Notes: generated by a model from the letters alone, not told the origin. 64,000 bases of DNA from UBA60 sp964587885 (GCA_964587885.1 CAZPME010000006.1:1-64000), one strand, 5' to 3'; shown: positions 8,901 through 18,669, numbered from the stretch's first letter. Made by a program: numbers and translations.

Positions 8901-11029
8901 ATGTTGATGATAAGGTCGGCAGTCCGACTAGCCTCGACCTAAATTATTGGGTTGAATTTAATCATGATGATAACCGCAACGGGTTGGCAGATCCCGAAGA
9001 ATATCACAGTATCCGAATGGTCAACGAAACCGAGGGTGAGGATAAGTGGTTCTTTGCCGAAATTGATGATAGTATGAACCCTAATATGGCTCGAGTCTCT
9101 TACTTCATATCAGGAACAGACCCCGCCGGGAATGTACTCAAGCACAATCTTGGACTTGATGCCGATGGTGACATTGTCTGGGGTGAGCATGGAGCCGGTT
9201 TTGGTAGCGATACCGCCACTTATCTTACTCGCCGTGATTCTTCGGCCGAATTTACTGGACTTCAATGGCTTGGTCATTTCGATGAGTCAGCAGTATTTGC
9301 GGGTCAAGACCAAACTATCATGCTAGGTTTGATAGATGCAAATACGGTGATTGATTTTGAACATATTTCTTTGGTCTTTGACTTTGAAGGGCCAAATCCT
9401 CAAAAGGATAGACAAGTGATTTCATACAGCGGTTTCAACAATACCTTTTGGTCTGAAAGTGAATTCATAACTCTATTACCGAGTAGTTTCGTTGAAACCA
9501 CTCTCGATCCTTCGGGGATGCCATGGATTTTAGTAACCTTCAATTTCCGCTTTACATGGGATTGGCCAGATGAAGAATATGGTGACCTTGCATTGGTTTA
9601 CAAGGAACGAGGCAATGATGAAGACACCTTACTTGAGTTTGCGGACTACACCTTCAAGGTTGAGAATGATTTGGTTCTCTCATCGAGTAGTTTCCTAATT
9701 TCAGATATTTCCGAGCCTCGTACGGGTCCGGTTGCTGATGGCAGTAGGGTAAGGTCTGATGATAGGCTTTCGTTCTCGGGCCAAGTCGTATATGAGGGTT
9801 CAAACACTCCAGCACCGCGTAATCTTGGTATTCAAGTCGAAGTATTCGATGGTTTGAATATATGGTCTGATGGTAGTATTGCTTCTGATGGTGGCTACAA
9901 CGTCGAAGTTCCATTGTCGTCTGCTGCAGCGCTGGCCTCATCAGAAATGCGTGTTTGTCTAATCTCAATTTCCGATATTCCTGGTAGTGGTGAAGATATG
10001 ACAGGAAATACTGTGGCTACCACATTACGGGTTGTTGTCGACCACGCTCCGCCTCGAGTTACCCATCGCACTATGCCAATTGATGTGATCGATATTAGTG
10101 CGGCCACTGATTTATCACGACTTCCTGTAGCCTTTTCGGGAACTGAGGATGCTGATTTGACCGGCAGTAAGCAAATGGTAAATTGGGTCATGCGTGACCA
10201 TACAAATACCATTACCATTGCCAGCGGCACCAATACTTTGGGTATTCAGCAAGATGGAATCATGGTAAATTGGACTGGCACGGTGGATTTAACCAGCGGG
10301 GGAACCATAATTCCGCGCTCGGGTGACTTGATTGGTTTCTGGGTAACCGGTTATGATGCAGCAGGCAACCCATTCCATGAAATTGGTAATAGCGAAGCGA
10401 ACCCAATTGCCGAATTACCCAGCGCAGACCAGGATAATGACCTGTCTTGGCTTCGTTTAGGAGCCGAAGTTACAGAATTGACGGTCATCGATATTTCACT
10501 TGCTGATGACCACATCAGCCCTGATTCTAAAGTGCAGATTAGCGCTACTATTGCCAATCATGGTGGTCCTACCGGAACATCGTTCTCGGTCGCCTTTTAT
10601 GCTGGCCAACACGAACTTCCATTCCATGCTACGACCCTAAATGGGATTGATTCGGGTGAAACAATTGTCATTAATGCTGAATGGACGGCTGAGGAAATGA
10701 TTGACCGAATCATTGTAATTGTTGACCCTGAGGATGTAATTTCAGAAGTTAACGAAGATGATAATAAGGCGGAGCACAGCATCGAAGTGGTCTATGTTTC
10801 GTACATGGGATGGCTTGACAGCCCGAGAGAACAACCATTGGCATGGATTTTCGTGATATTTTCTCTAATGGCTCTTTCAGTGGTCTTTACCATCGCTCGT
10901 AAAACTGCTATCCACAATGATGAAGGTAGTTTACTTGATGAGTTCTTTGAGGAAGATGGTGAATTCGACGAAGATGCCTTTGAGGATTATGAAGACGACG
11001 AAGACGACTACGATGATGATGACTACTAG
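5990..11029 (+). CDS. Giant secreted, membrane-anchored surface protein with CARDB domain
   Basis: The product has 1679 residues. An N-terminal signal peptide (RRRLASSIVLIFLVSSLSP, ending ASA) is followed by a long Ser/Thr/Asn/Gly-rich beta-sheet ectodomain with many N-x-S/T sequons. Near the C-terminus, about residues 1500-1600, a CARDB-type beta-sandwich is recognisable by DISLADDHISPDSKVQI, TIANHGG and NEDDNKAEHSIEV. Then comes one membrane helix (WIFVIFSLMALSVVFTIA) and a cytoplasmic tail made almost only of Asp, Glu and Tyr. CARDB domains are common in archaeal and bacterial surface proteins, and adhesion or a cell-envelope role is likely but inferred. I saw no catalytic motif. The start may be ATG 5999, which drops three residues. 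The gene lies 32 nt before a membrane/coiled-coil gene and may share its transcript. Confidence 0.75.
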   Translation: MITMSSRRRLASSIVLIFLVSSLSPLASAATTETKFNDGSTSYSHTFSGQGTGQAGEITIPYGAEVTQAEFELEGKASGSSWTNLTSDSNFGGAGSGNWIGQPPGLNYGWRTNLEVENDAVHLKPQPTDRTSTFASSTHVSNAGSATHNTTGHFVALSDQGFKGVTYQPPKKSLGASQTWNYPGPIANLGDEIHVLMYSSTSTGQVPQIQRYNSTSGAYIGTAGLSYGSCTSSAIYYIYDAAADGNNTVWLVSYSYRYVSKWSISSSGDWSCSQYWMMSSPYYPVGISVDPVTNDLYLAVYESMSPNYYHYLWQVSRTFPTTANLTYTLGSNTKLGGLGSGLVVDGDRVTYNRYSSNYALHSYFDIGSGVAVHMGTNQFNNVGHYGLENMRDGTYGHTCFHSNYCSASSRKLVLSGSGVTYDERSVSTTTAVVQGITNTLSSSITQVSITEAITHVPDNTSIEFELSLDNGVTWKSARLGNTITFAQAGNQLVARAYLNGTTTKTPVLDMITLTYVDSYVSSGHFYLRSQYYGGTTGSAPVAASIWWNGTTPSGTSLTVRIYSNSACSGTSQLFANPGETHSFTTSTYFAVCVNFAGGSDTPTLHDINIQFHTNAPKNVGLDIGGDGSKEWTKTDTFLGKLVVNDVAVINALNNLIPDTGSGLVNIPIEISSGTSGIMSINSFSIIYQMSTVNLDIIYDETEVLHERIEPYEVITRHVIGETASAIDEVSLQFNAAPLGMAPLLEWDLLDSLPTENDPGDWISVDQSSYTNISNGILEVHWRFKVKGDFPEQSNVRFTARCIDNNDFEPSQLAGTKTMLVNHSFGLGWLKVLDNDGEVTWNDMPENTWVAAGETIHFQGQMFFKDTNDTPKDNAFDTRIAQGTFVHSSWRDLSNPNGSFFISVDVPTIDVPDGVTYGLETYNERDPSRVLDMDETWFHTIRVDATEPRAMENYPVEGDYEAADPEHLIRFHVDDKVGSPTSLDLNYWVEFNHDDNRNGLADPEEYHSIRMVNETEGEDKWFFAEIDDSMNPNMARVSYFISGTDPAGNVLKHNLGLDADGDIVWGEHGAGFGSDTATYLTRRDSSAEFTGLQWLGHFDESAVFAGQDQTIMLGLIDANTVIDFEHISLVFDFEGPNPQKDRQVISYSGFNNTFWSESEFITLLPSSFVETTLDPSGMPWILVTFNFRFTWDWPDEEYGDLALVYKERGNDEDTLLEFADYTFKVENDLVLSSSSFLISDISEPRTGPVADGSRVRSDDRLSFSGQVVYEGSNTPAPRNLGIQVEVFDGLNIWSDGSIASDGGYNVEVPLSSAAALASSEMRVCLISISDIPGSGEDMTGNTVATTLRVVVDHAPPRVTHRTMPIDVIDISAATDLSRLPVAFSGTEDADLTGSKQMVNWVMRDHTNTITIASGTNTLGIQQDGIMVNWTGTVDLTSGGTIIPRSGDLIGFWVTGYDAAGNPFHEIGNSEANPIAELPSADQDNDLSWLRLGAEVTELTVIDISLADDHISPDSKVQISATIANHGGPTGTSFSVAFYAGQHELPFHATTLNGIDSGETIVINAEWTAEEMIDRIIVIVDPEDVISEVNEDDNKAEHSIEVVYVSYMGWLDSPREQPLAWIFVIFSLMALSVVFTIARKTAIHNDEGSLLDEFFEEDGEFDEDAFEDYEDDEDDYDDDDY

Positions 11030-11061
11030 CGCTCAGTTTAGCGTATTGATTCATAGGCATA

Positions 11062-12831
11062 GTGGGTCTGCATCAAATGATGGAGCAGGCTGGTAGCGTC
11101 GAATCTCGGCTTGAGGCCGAGCAAGAGCGGCGGCAAAAACATCTCGACCAATTAGCCACTTTAGTAGCATTATTACTATTATCAGCAACTTTTTGGTTGG
11201 CTTGGCCCGATATCAAATCATCTTTCAGTGGTGAGCGCTCAGTCTTGCAATCGTTGGGAGCACCGATGATTGTTCTAGCTTGGGCTCTAATTATGCAAGA
11301 TTTACCTCGTATGACCCCCGGTGCTCGCTCGCGTATTGGTGCAGCTACAACCGTAGCGTGGTTGCCGTTGGCCCTAATGGGTACTTGGACTCTTGAAAGT
11401 GAGACCACACAAATGGTGGGTGGACTGGTATTGATTTTTGTTTCCTTTACCCTTTATCGTGTCAGCCGTATTATTATGGATGGTAAACCTGTAGTTATCC
11501 GTTATCGGGGAGTTATGGGTGCTGTTGGTTGCGTAGCGACTCTCTCGTTAATTGTCGCAAGTCTGCATCAACCCCCTGTATTATATCTAGATCTGGGGAT
11601 ACTTCTCGGTGGCAGTGTGCTAGCTTTTTTTGACTGGTCTGGGGGGGATGAAGATAAAACCGAGCGCAAAATTTTCCGTCGCCGCCTCGATAAATTGGAA
11701 ATGCGCATTCTTGAATTACGAGCAACCGGTGCTGCTGTTGATCAAGCAGCATCATTGGTCATGACCGCTGGAGAAGAAGGCCATCTTGATATCGGATTGG
11801 GGATGCGTTTGCTCGATGAGGCGGATGATGATATCGAGAGAACTCTAAGATTCACTGAAGATGTTGAAGACATTCGCGCCGAAGTTGCTCGTGTGGTGTC
11901 TGAAGCAGAGGCGATTGCTCCAACAGCAAAAAGAGCCGAAAGTGCCATGGTTCAAGGTGACCGTGAACTACAATTGGGAAGTTTACGTGAGGCTGAGCAA
12001 CTCTATCGTCAAGCCAAGATTCGGGCTTCCGCCGTAATTGAATGGTGGCAGCAAGCCGAGGAGGCAATCTTAGAAGCCAAGCGATTGCTGAGAGGCGTCG
12101 AAGGTGGCGAGGCTGATTCAATGCATTCTATTCTCAAGGAAGCTGAGGCAAGTCTATTAGCAGAACACCCGAAAAAAGCCTATGATTTCGCTGTAGTTAT
12201 TCCAGATCAACTTGCAAATGTTGGAGTTGCGGTTGAGAATGCTGAAGAATCACTTGAGAATGCTAAACAAGCACTCAAGTCTGTTGATGGGATGGATTCA
12301 TCAGTATGGAACGAGCGCTTGGAGCGTGCAGATAGAGCTTTCAAAGAAGGAGATCACAGCCTTACCCGAGGACTAAGTGATGGTATTGTGCGAGAAATAT
12401 CTCGTGAGAGAGCGGCGATGGATGATGTTCGCCGTGGATTGAGACAGCGTAAGAAATTGGTGGCGAGATTCTCTGACCGAGCTGATGCGCAGGAGTGGCA
12501 AGACCGACTAGAAGAAGTAAAATCTGCTGCTGATGATTCGCAGTGGTCGCATGCTGCAACCTTACTTGAACGTCTTACGACAGACTTAGATTCGGCAGGG
12601 CATGCATTGGATGAGGCCAATGAATTACTTACCTTTGTCAAAGAAGAATGGTCAATATTGCGCAATCAATTAGAGGCCGCCAATATCAAAGTAAAGGATG
12701 AAGAACGCCGTCAAGGCGAAGCCGCAGTAGCGTTGGCTATTGATGCCCATAACGAGGGGAGAGTAGAGGATTGTTTGCAACAATTGGGCGAGGCTGATGC
12801 ATTCATGGAGAAATTGCGTCGTCGCCTATAG
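11062..12831 (+). CDS. Multi-pass membrane protein with long coiled-coil C-terminus
   Basis: The 589-residue product is not a family I recognise. After a charged N-terminal helix there are about six hydrophobic segments between residues 28 and 190, starting with LDQLATLVALLLLSATFWLA. From about residue 200 to the end it is almost pure charged helix, rich in Ala, Glu, Arg and Leu, with heptad-like patterns: a long coiled coil or helical-repeat rod in the cytoplasm. The closest analogy is to membrane-tethered scaffold or cytoskeletal-type proteins, which is inference only. Starts at GTG 11062, ATG 11077 and ATG 11080 are all possible. It follows the surface-protein gene by 32 nt, and the acidic tail of that protein would lie on the same side of the membrane as this rod. 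Confidence 0.6.
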   Translation: MGLHQMMEQAGSVESRLEAEQERRQKHLDQLATLVALLLLSATFWLAWPDIKSSFSGERSVLQSLGAPMIVLAWALIMQDLPRMTPGARSRIGAATTVAWLPLALMGTWTLESETTQMVGGLVLIFVSFTLYRVSRIIMDGKPVVIRYRGVMGAVGCVATLSLIVASLHQPPVLYLDLGILLGGSVLAFFDWSGGDEDKTERKIFRRRLDKLEMRILELRATGAAVDQAASLVMTAGEEGHLDIGLGMRLLDEADDDIERTLRFTEDVEDIRAEVARVVSEAEAIAPTAKRAESAMVQGDRELQLGSLREAEQLYRQAKIRASAVIEWWQQAEEAILEAKRLLRGVEGGEADSMHSILKEAEASLLAEHPKKAYDFAVVIPDQLANVGVAVENAEESLENAKQALKSVDGMDSSVWNERLERADRAFKEGDHSLTRGLSDGIVREISRERAAMDDVRRGLRQRKKLVARFSDRADAQEWQDRLEEVKSAADDSQWSHAATLLERLTTDLDSAGHALDEANELLTFVKEEWSILRNQLEAANIKVKDEERRQGEAAVALAIDAHNEGRVEDCLQQLGEADAFMEKLRRRL

Positions 12832-13158
12832 AGAGCAAAATAAAGGAGCTAGTCCTTGGGAATTTGAACTAGAGGGTACTCCTTGAGCATACCCACTGAG
12901 CACCCTGTGCAACCTTTGCTAAACCCATTGTAACCAATGCGTAATCACTGCAAATACCCTCTAAGTTTCCATTCAATCAAGTGCCCAATGTTTGAGGTGC
13001 TCGAATCTTTCAAACACTGAAATATCCGCATCATCAACGAGTAATGATGCTATTTTATACTCTAGGATTGTCATTATTTTGGTAGTCTTATCCATGAATT
13101 AGTGGGATGGCAACATTAGGAAGAAAGATTCTACATTGTTTTCAAATCTAATGGCTGC
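12832..13158. other. Intergenic spacer of 327 bp at the edge of the glycan island
   Basis: There is no convincing reading frame. Only small imperfect repeats are visible, such as CATTG-TAAC-CAATG. Base composition becomes AT-richer here than in the preceding genes and stays so through 18.7 kb, so this may mark the border of a variable region. I found no tRNA, integrase site or clear long repeat. Confidence 0.5.
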
Positions 13159-16100
13159 TTGGCTTACAATAGGGATGACATGAAAGCCATTCGGAATGTT
13201 GCGGAGAGGTTTGCTTCTATTCATCTCTTGCCCGTGTTGCGCAAAATCTTACTTCCAATCAATATCAGATATCGTAGAGAAATTAGGTTGTCGATGAAGC
13301 GACCAGTGTCACTCGACAGGATAACTAAATCATTTGAGCAGAGGTTTCAGAACGGCAATGGAATGCTATTGCCATCAGTAGTTGAAACTATTGACTCCAC
13401 CCTTTCTATAGACCGATTCGGAATCTTCCAATTCAATGTTGCCTCAAAGAACAACTTTCTTCTCGGAGCGATTAAAGGGATTACACCACTAAACTACAAT
13501 CTCGGTCTCGATCTGTATCGTCACTACATCTTCGCTGGATTTGATATCAGAGCTGATCGCTACTTCTCTGTGATGAGCACTAGGGAAAATCGAACCGATG
13601 TCACTTCAGACATCGTGCAACTAATGCCCTTCAATGAATGGAAGGTCAACCAAGAGATGTGTTTGCACAGAAGACGAAAAACTCTGTACCCCACACAGGT
13701 TGCGAAAGGGAATAGGTGGTTTATTGATTCAAACGATTTAATATTGAATGACAAGGGGAAAAAATACATTCTTCACCTAACAACGAATGGTGATGTATGG
13801 TCAAATGTATTGATATCGGGAAGATTGCGTGGAAATGATCACACTCGTGTTAATTCCGCTTTGTGTAGTTTCAGGTTTTTTGACAGTGAGTTCAAAATGA
13901 TTGTTGCTGATTCTGTAAACCATCATCTAAAAGGCTTGTACATTTCAGAAAAAGTGGGATGGTTTTCCTACCTAAAAACTGATGAACAAGGTTTCTTCAT
14001 ATTTGAATTTAAGATTCCATCGAATGCAAGATTTGTTGAACTTTCATTCAGAACATGGGCCGAGAAGAAGAATGATATCGTAATTGATCGAGAACTCTAC
14101 GTTGTTAACATCGATTCAAATGTCGAGAGGGTTTCATTCAGGGCGCTATTATCTCGTATGAAGAGATGGTATGCTAATGAAAATTGGAGGCACGTTTACG
14201 AATTGTTTCTTAAGGGTAAAATATTGCATTATCTTGAGGGTAACAATACAAATAACAAACTAAATAAATTTCAACTTTTAAATCCATTTTCTTTGGAAGT
14301 TGGTCAATTGACTTCAGAATTAGAGTTCATCATTGATTGTTATGAAGTGATTAGTAGGAAAAGATACAAGCCAATGGAATTAGTCTTGGATTTACAATCT
14401 CTGGTGGATACTAAACCTGAGGATGTTTCACTTATGATGTTACTAAACCAGATGGAAAAAGAGCGTCTATTCCAAAACTGTAGAGTATTGACAAAATTTG
14501 CCCTTGAGGCAATCTCAAAAGAGTTGTCAGCCTATGACATCGGGCATTTAGAGGATATCGTAATTATGATTAGTAAACTGGAACTGGCATTAGGAAATAT
14601 TACTCAGTCATTTTCGATATTGTCGCGCTATCAAGAGAGGTTTCCTAAATCAAGTTTCATTACTAAAAGGTTGAACAAATTGCAAGAAAATCTTTCTACC
14701 ATTAAACATGGATTTGACTTCAATATTTCTAGATCCGCCAATCGTGCCACAGAAGATACTAACGTCGTCTACCTATTGTACAACTCTTTACCTCATCATT
14801 CAGGAGGGTATGCCTGCAGAAGCCATGGGATCCTGTGTGGCTTTCTTGATTTGGGAGCAAATATCAAAGCCCTGACTAGACATTGTTATCCAATTGAAAT
14901 CACGGGCAAATCCACCTCTTATGCAGAAGCCATTGATGTAGTCGGGCCAGTCAAGTATCACAGAACTTTCACTCAAGGTGAGTATCTAAGAGACTTGGGA
15001 CTTCAAACTTACATCAACTACTATGCTGCAAACGTAATCAAATTTGCACAACAGAATAATATTTCAATAATTCATGCTGCTTCAAATCATGTCAATGGAT
15101 TGGCCGCTGCTATGGCTGCGAAAAGTCTTGGATTACCTTCGATATATGAGGTTCGTGGTTTTTGGGAAATTACAAGGGTTTCAAATGATCAGGAGTGGGA
15201 ATATTCAGAGGAGTTCACTTTCAACAGAGCCATGGAAATTGAAGTTTGTAATGCCGTAAATAGAGTGTTGGTGTTGAATGAGCCTATGCGTAGAGAATTG
15301 ATTAGGCGTGGTATTCCTACAGAGAAAATACAGATTGTGGCAAATGGTGTTGATTGCGACAGATTTCAACCAATTGGGAAAAATAGAAACTTATTGAAAG
15401 AATTAAATCTTGAGAATAAATTCATACTTGGATATATTGGGTCTTTGGTAATGTATGAAGGGATTAATGTATTGATTGAGGCAGTGTCATTGATTGCTTC
15501 CGAAAATCCTGATTTGCACGTCCTCATAGTTGGAGACGGTTCCGAAACTGCTTATTTACAACAACTCGTAAAGGAGAAAGAGGTAAGTAACTTATTCACA
15601 TTCACTGGCCGCATTCCTCATGAAGAAGTCGAAGACTACCATAGTTTGGTTGATATTGCAGTATTCCCTAGAGTATCTCTTCCAGTAACCGAGTTGGTTA
15701 CACCATTGAAAACGTTTGAATCCATGGCAATGGGGAAATGCATAATTTGCTCGAATGTGGAAGCATTATCTGAGCACATAATAGAGAATGAGACTGGAGT
15801 GACATTCGAAGAAAATAATCCTCAATCATTGTCCGAGAAAATCATCAACTTGGTTGAGACAGAAGATTATATTAGAATTGGGATAAATGCACATACATGG
15901 GTTAAAGAGCACAGGGATTGGAAGGTTATAGTAAGGAAGCTCTCAACAATATATGAATTATTACAACAGGAAGTTAAGTCTTCAGCATCCCTAATGGAAC
16001 AGAATATTAACATGGATTTGGAGGATGTACCTTGGACATGGCAGTTTCAAACGAAGCAAAAGTTGACTTCTAAATCAATCTTGCTTCAGCATTCATTGAT

Positions 16101-17571
16101 CGATATTAAAGGTGGCAATGATTGTCGGCCCAACCGTGGAATTGAGATTAGAGGTTTTGTAAATCAACACACACAACCAAAGAGAGATGCAGCTTTGGTA
16201 AGTATGCGATTTTACGATAAACTGAGTAACGAGATAGAGGTTACGAAAATCCATGGTCTCACTTTTTCAGAGAAAGTTGGGCATTACTCGTATCTAAATC
16301 CCGACTCTACATCTGGTTCTTTTTATATTGAATTTGTGCCCCCTCAAGGAGCGACTGGGGTAGTTTTAGGGTTCCGCTCTTGGAATGCAAACACAGAATT
16401 AACATTACTTCCCGAAATCACTCTTCAAGAATCATCAACAGAGGCTTTCATGGATGGATTCAACCAGTTTCAAAATGATGTATTGAAGCTTCAGCCAAGT
16501 CAAGTCGTCTTTATGTTTTCAGGAACCACCTTCGTTCAAGAGATTCGTGCCAATCGTCCAATTCGTTTGACTAGAGATTTTCTAAAGCGTGGAATACCTG
16601 TTATTTTCAGTTATCATAGATTTCATCGAAATCAAACCATCCCGTCATACGAGGGAGATTTACTATTGCAAATGCCAATCGACATCACCAGTTCTCTCTT
16701 ATCTGAAATTTCTAATCTTAATTTTGGTAACGTCGAAAAAACATTCATCATTTCATATCCTCACCCATGCATTCCAAAAATATTGAATCGATTCAGAATC
16801 AAAGGATGGACCGTCATATATGACGCACGTGATGATTGGGAAGAATTTGGGATAGTGGGCCAAGCCAGATGGTATCAGTCATGGAATGAGAGGTATATCA
16901 CCGCTAATTGTGATCATGTGACTTCAGTTTCAAGACCGCTTGCTAATAAGTTGAATACATTCTCCCCGAAAAAAGCGGTTGAAGTTGTCCCGAATGCTTT
17001 TGATCCTTCTTTTCTTTCACGTGATTACCAGAAAGTCAGTTGCGACATGAACAAAGTGGGATATTTTGGACATCTCTCTGAGAGTTGGTTTGACTGGGAT
17101 TCATTGACAAAGATTGCAAAGATGAAACCGAATATTTATTTTGAAATTATTGGTCATTCTGAGCCAAATAATCTTCAAATTCCCGATAATATGGTATTAC
17201 TTGGGCCAAAAACTCATGCTGAAATTAATAAGATAGCCTGTCAATGGAAGGTCGGCATAATTCCATTCAAGACTGGCCTACTTTCAGATGCCGTTGACCC
17301 GATCAAGATTTATGAATACTTAGCATTGGGATTACCCGTGGTCTCTTTCCGTATGCCTCAGATTCAGGATTATCCTTATACTGTTACTGTTGAAACTGTG
17401 GAAGAATTCTGCGATGCATTAGACGAGGCAATTATCATTATGCCACAAGAACAGAAGATTAATCGTTGGCTATCAGTGAACAGATGGGAAGACAGAGTTG
17501 ACAGGTTCATTGCATTGTCACACACCCCTAATGTTGATGGTCTATTTTCCATGGAGGTGAGAAGTGAATGA
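13159..17571 (+). CDS. Giant bifunctional GT4-type glycosyltransferase with duplicated beta-sandwich domain
   Basis: The product is up to 1470 residues. In order: an unknown N-terminal region; a beta-sandwich-like domain (about 194-317) with SEKVGWFSYL; a helical linker; a GT-B/GT4 glycosyltransferase (about 534-934) with the donor-site box VTPLKTFESMAMGK; a second copy of the beta-sandwich (about 974-1091) with SEKVGHYSYL; and a second GT4-like domain (about 1114-1467) with DPIKIYEYLALGLPVV. GT4 enzymes move sugars from nucleotide-sugar donors, so the protein probably adds two sugars in succession to a surface glycan or glycoprotein. No membrane helix is visible. The start may be TTG 13159 or ATG 13180. 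The gene is visibly AT-richer than its neighbours and its stop overlaps the next glycosyltransferase start (ATGA). Confidence 0.8.
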   Translation: MAYNRDDMKAIRNVAERFASIHLLPVLRKILLPINIRYRREIRLSMKRPVSLDRITKSFEQRFQNGNGMLLPSVVETIDSTLSIDRFGIFQFNVASKNNFLLGAIKGITPLNYNLGLDLYRHYIFAGFDIRADRYFSVMSTRENRTDVTSDIVQLMPFNEWKVNQEMCLHRRRKTLYPTQVAKGNRWFIDSNDLILNDKGKKYILHLTTNGDVWSNVLISGRLRGNDHTRVNSALCSFRFFDSEFKMIVADSVNHHLKGLYISEKVGWFSYLKTDEQGFFIFEFKIPSNARFVELSFRTWAEKKNDIVIDRELYVVNIDSNVERVSFRALLSRMKRWYANENWRHVYELFLKGKILHYLEGNNTNNKLNKFQLLNPFSLEVGQLTSELEFIIDCYEVISRKRYKPMELVLDLQSLVDTKPEDVSLMMLLNQMEKERLFQNCRVLTKFALEAISKELSAYDIGHLEDIVIMISKLELALGNITQSFSILSRYQERFPKSSFITKRLNKLQENLSTIKHGFDFNISRSANRATEDTNVVYLLYNSLPHHSGGYACRSHGILCGFLDLGANIKALTRHCYPIEITGKSTSYAEAIDVVGPVKYHRTFTQGEYLRDLGLQTYINYYAANVIKFAQQNNISIIHAASNHVNGLAAAMAAKSLGLPSIYEVRGFWEITRVSNDQEWEYSEEFTFNRAMEIEVCNAVNRVLVLNEPMRRELIRRGIPTEKIQIVANGVDCDRFQPIGKNRNLLKELNLENKFILGYIGSLVMYEGINVLIEAVSLIASENPDLHVLIVGDGSETAYLQQLVKEKEVSNLFTFTGRIPHEEVEDYHSLVDIAVFPRVSLPVTELVTPLKTFESMAMGKCIICSNVEALSEHIIENETGVTFEENNPQSLSEKIINLVETEDYIRIGINAHTWVKEHRDWKVIVRKLSTIYELLQQEVKSSASLMEQNINMDLEDVPWTWQFQTKQKLTSKSILLQHSLIDIKGGNDCRPNRGIEIRGFVNQHTQPKRDAALVSMRFYDKLSNEIEVTKIHGLTFSEKVGHYSYLNPDSTSGSFYIEFVPPQGATGVVLGFRSWNANTELTLLPEITLQESSTEAFMDGFNQFQNDVLKLQPSQVVFMFSGTTFVQEIRANRPIRLTRDFLKRGIPVIFSYHRFHRNQTIPSYEGDLLLQMPIDITSSLLSEISNLNFGNVEKTFIISYPHPCIPKILNRFRIKGWTVIYDARDDWEEFGIVGQARWYQSWNERYITANCDHVTSVSRPLANKLNTFSPKKAVEVVPNAFDPSFLSRDYQKVSCDMNKVGYFGHLSESWFDWDSLTKIAKMKPNIYFEIIGHSEPNNLQIPDNMVLLGPKTHAEINKIACQWKVGIIPFKTGLLSDAVDPIKIYEYLALGLPVVSFRMPQIQDYPYTVTVETVEEFCDALDEAIIIMPQEQKINRWLSVNRWEDRVDRFIALSHTPNVDGLFSMEVRSE
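17553..17560 (+). promoter_or_regulatory. Strong ribosome binding site GGAGGTGA
   Basis: GGAGGTGA is a full complement to the archaeal 16S rRNA 3' end and lies 7 nt before ATG 17568, inside the end of the preceding gene. It shows that the downstream glycosyltransferase is meant to be translated although its frame is broken. Confidence 0.7.
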
Positions 17572-18669
17572 AGGTTCTTTTTCTCTATCGTTATGGTATT
17601 CTTGGTGGCGTATGTACTCAAATTTACCACCGTATGCGTCACATCTCAAATGAGTTTGAAGTGGACATTCATTGTGGTTTTAGGTATGAATTGTCCAATG
17701 TTTCAAATATGCTCAGTCCATATGCTAAAGTACACTTTGGGGTTGATATTGATGAAGCAGTGAAACTATTGAATGAGAACAATTTTGATACTGTTATCAT
17801 TATTGATTCGGAAGAATATCTTGAGGCTATACGTGTAGCAAATCACAACGCAACTGTTATCATAGAAGTGCACACAAGCATTGAAAAGAATCTTGAATAC
17901 CTTACCCGAATCAGGGAGAATGATATTCACAGTATCTCATTATCTTACTGAAAGAATCGAATCTTTGAGATCTGCCAGCACATCAAAGTTGCCAATATCC
18001 CTATTCCCTAATGTGATAGATTGTGACTATTTTAGATTAATAAAAATGGAATATGTGGGGCCGCCAGTTATCCTTTGGGTAGGGAAAATTGATGATCATA
18101 AAGATTGGCGCATGCTCCTTAAAATTGTTAGCGGAGTGATGAAAGGACACGCAGATGTAGAGTGTTGGATTGTTGGTGGAGAAACATGCCCCTCTGGACT
18201 TGCACAGGAACTACTTTCAAGTGCTGAAAATCTAGGGATTATTCACCGTATAAAGTGGTTTGATAGGATTGAAAATGATAACATGTCGCAGATTTATTCT
18301 ATGGCGGCAATGAGCGGGGGTTTCAATCTCGTAACAAGTCATTGCGAATCATTTGGAATGTCAGTTCTAGAGTCATTATTATCGAGATGTCCAGTAATAT
18401 GCACCAATGTCGGAGCCCTATCAGAATTGGCCGAGGAAAGTGATTGGTTCAAAATGTATAATTTGGGTGATGCAGAGAAGGCTATCGAGATTGGGCTTTC
18501 AATGCTTGATGAATTTCCACCTTCACGAAACGGCAATCTGCGTAATAATCTCATTCAGAGATTCTCAAGTGAGAAACGATCCCCTGAATATTGGGAATTA
18601 CTTGGAAAATTGACACAGGAAAACCTGCAGATTCGTCAGTCCTTTCATCAGTCTATTTCAATGGATTGA
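17568..18669 (+). pseudogene. GT4 glycosyltransferase interrupted by a frameshift
   Basis: Two overlapping frames together make one GT4 glycosyltransferase. The 5' part (17568 to about 17920) gives the N-terminal Rossmann half, MKVLFLYRYGILGGVCTQIY. The 3' part (about 17920-18669), one frame over, gives FTVSHYLTERI, the strand LPISLFPNVIDCDYF, and the donor-binding motif ESFGMSVLE (E-x7-E) with NVGALSELAE. The whole region is 1102 nt, that is 367 codons plus one base, so a single inserted base near 17915-17928 restores an intact enzyme of about 366 residues. It may be a true mutation, an assembly error or, least likely, programmed frameshifting. The strong Shine-Dalgarno site and stop-start overlap with the double glycosyltransferase argue that the intact gene works in the same glycan pathway. 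Confidence 0.75.
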
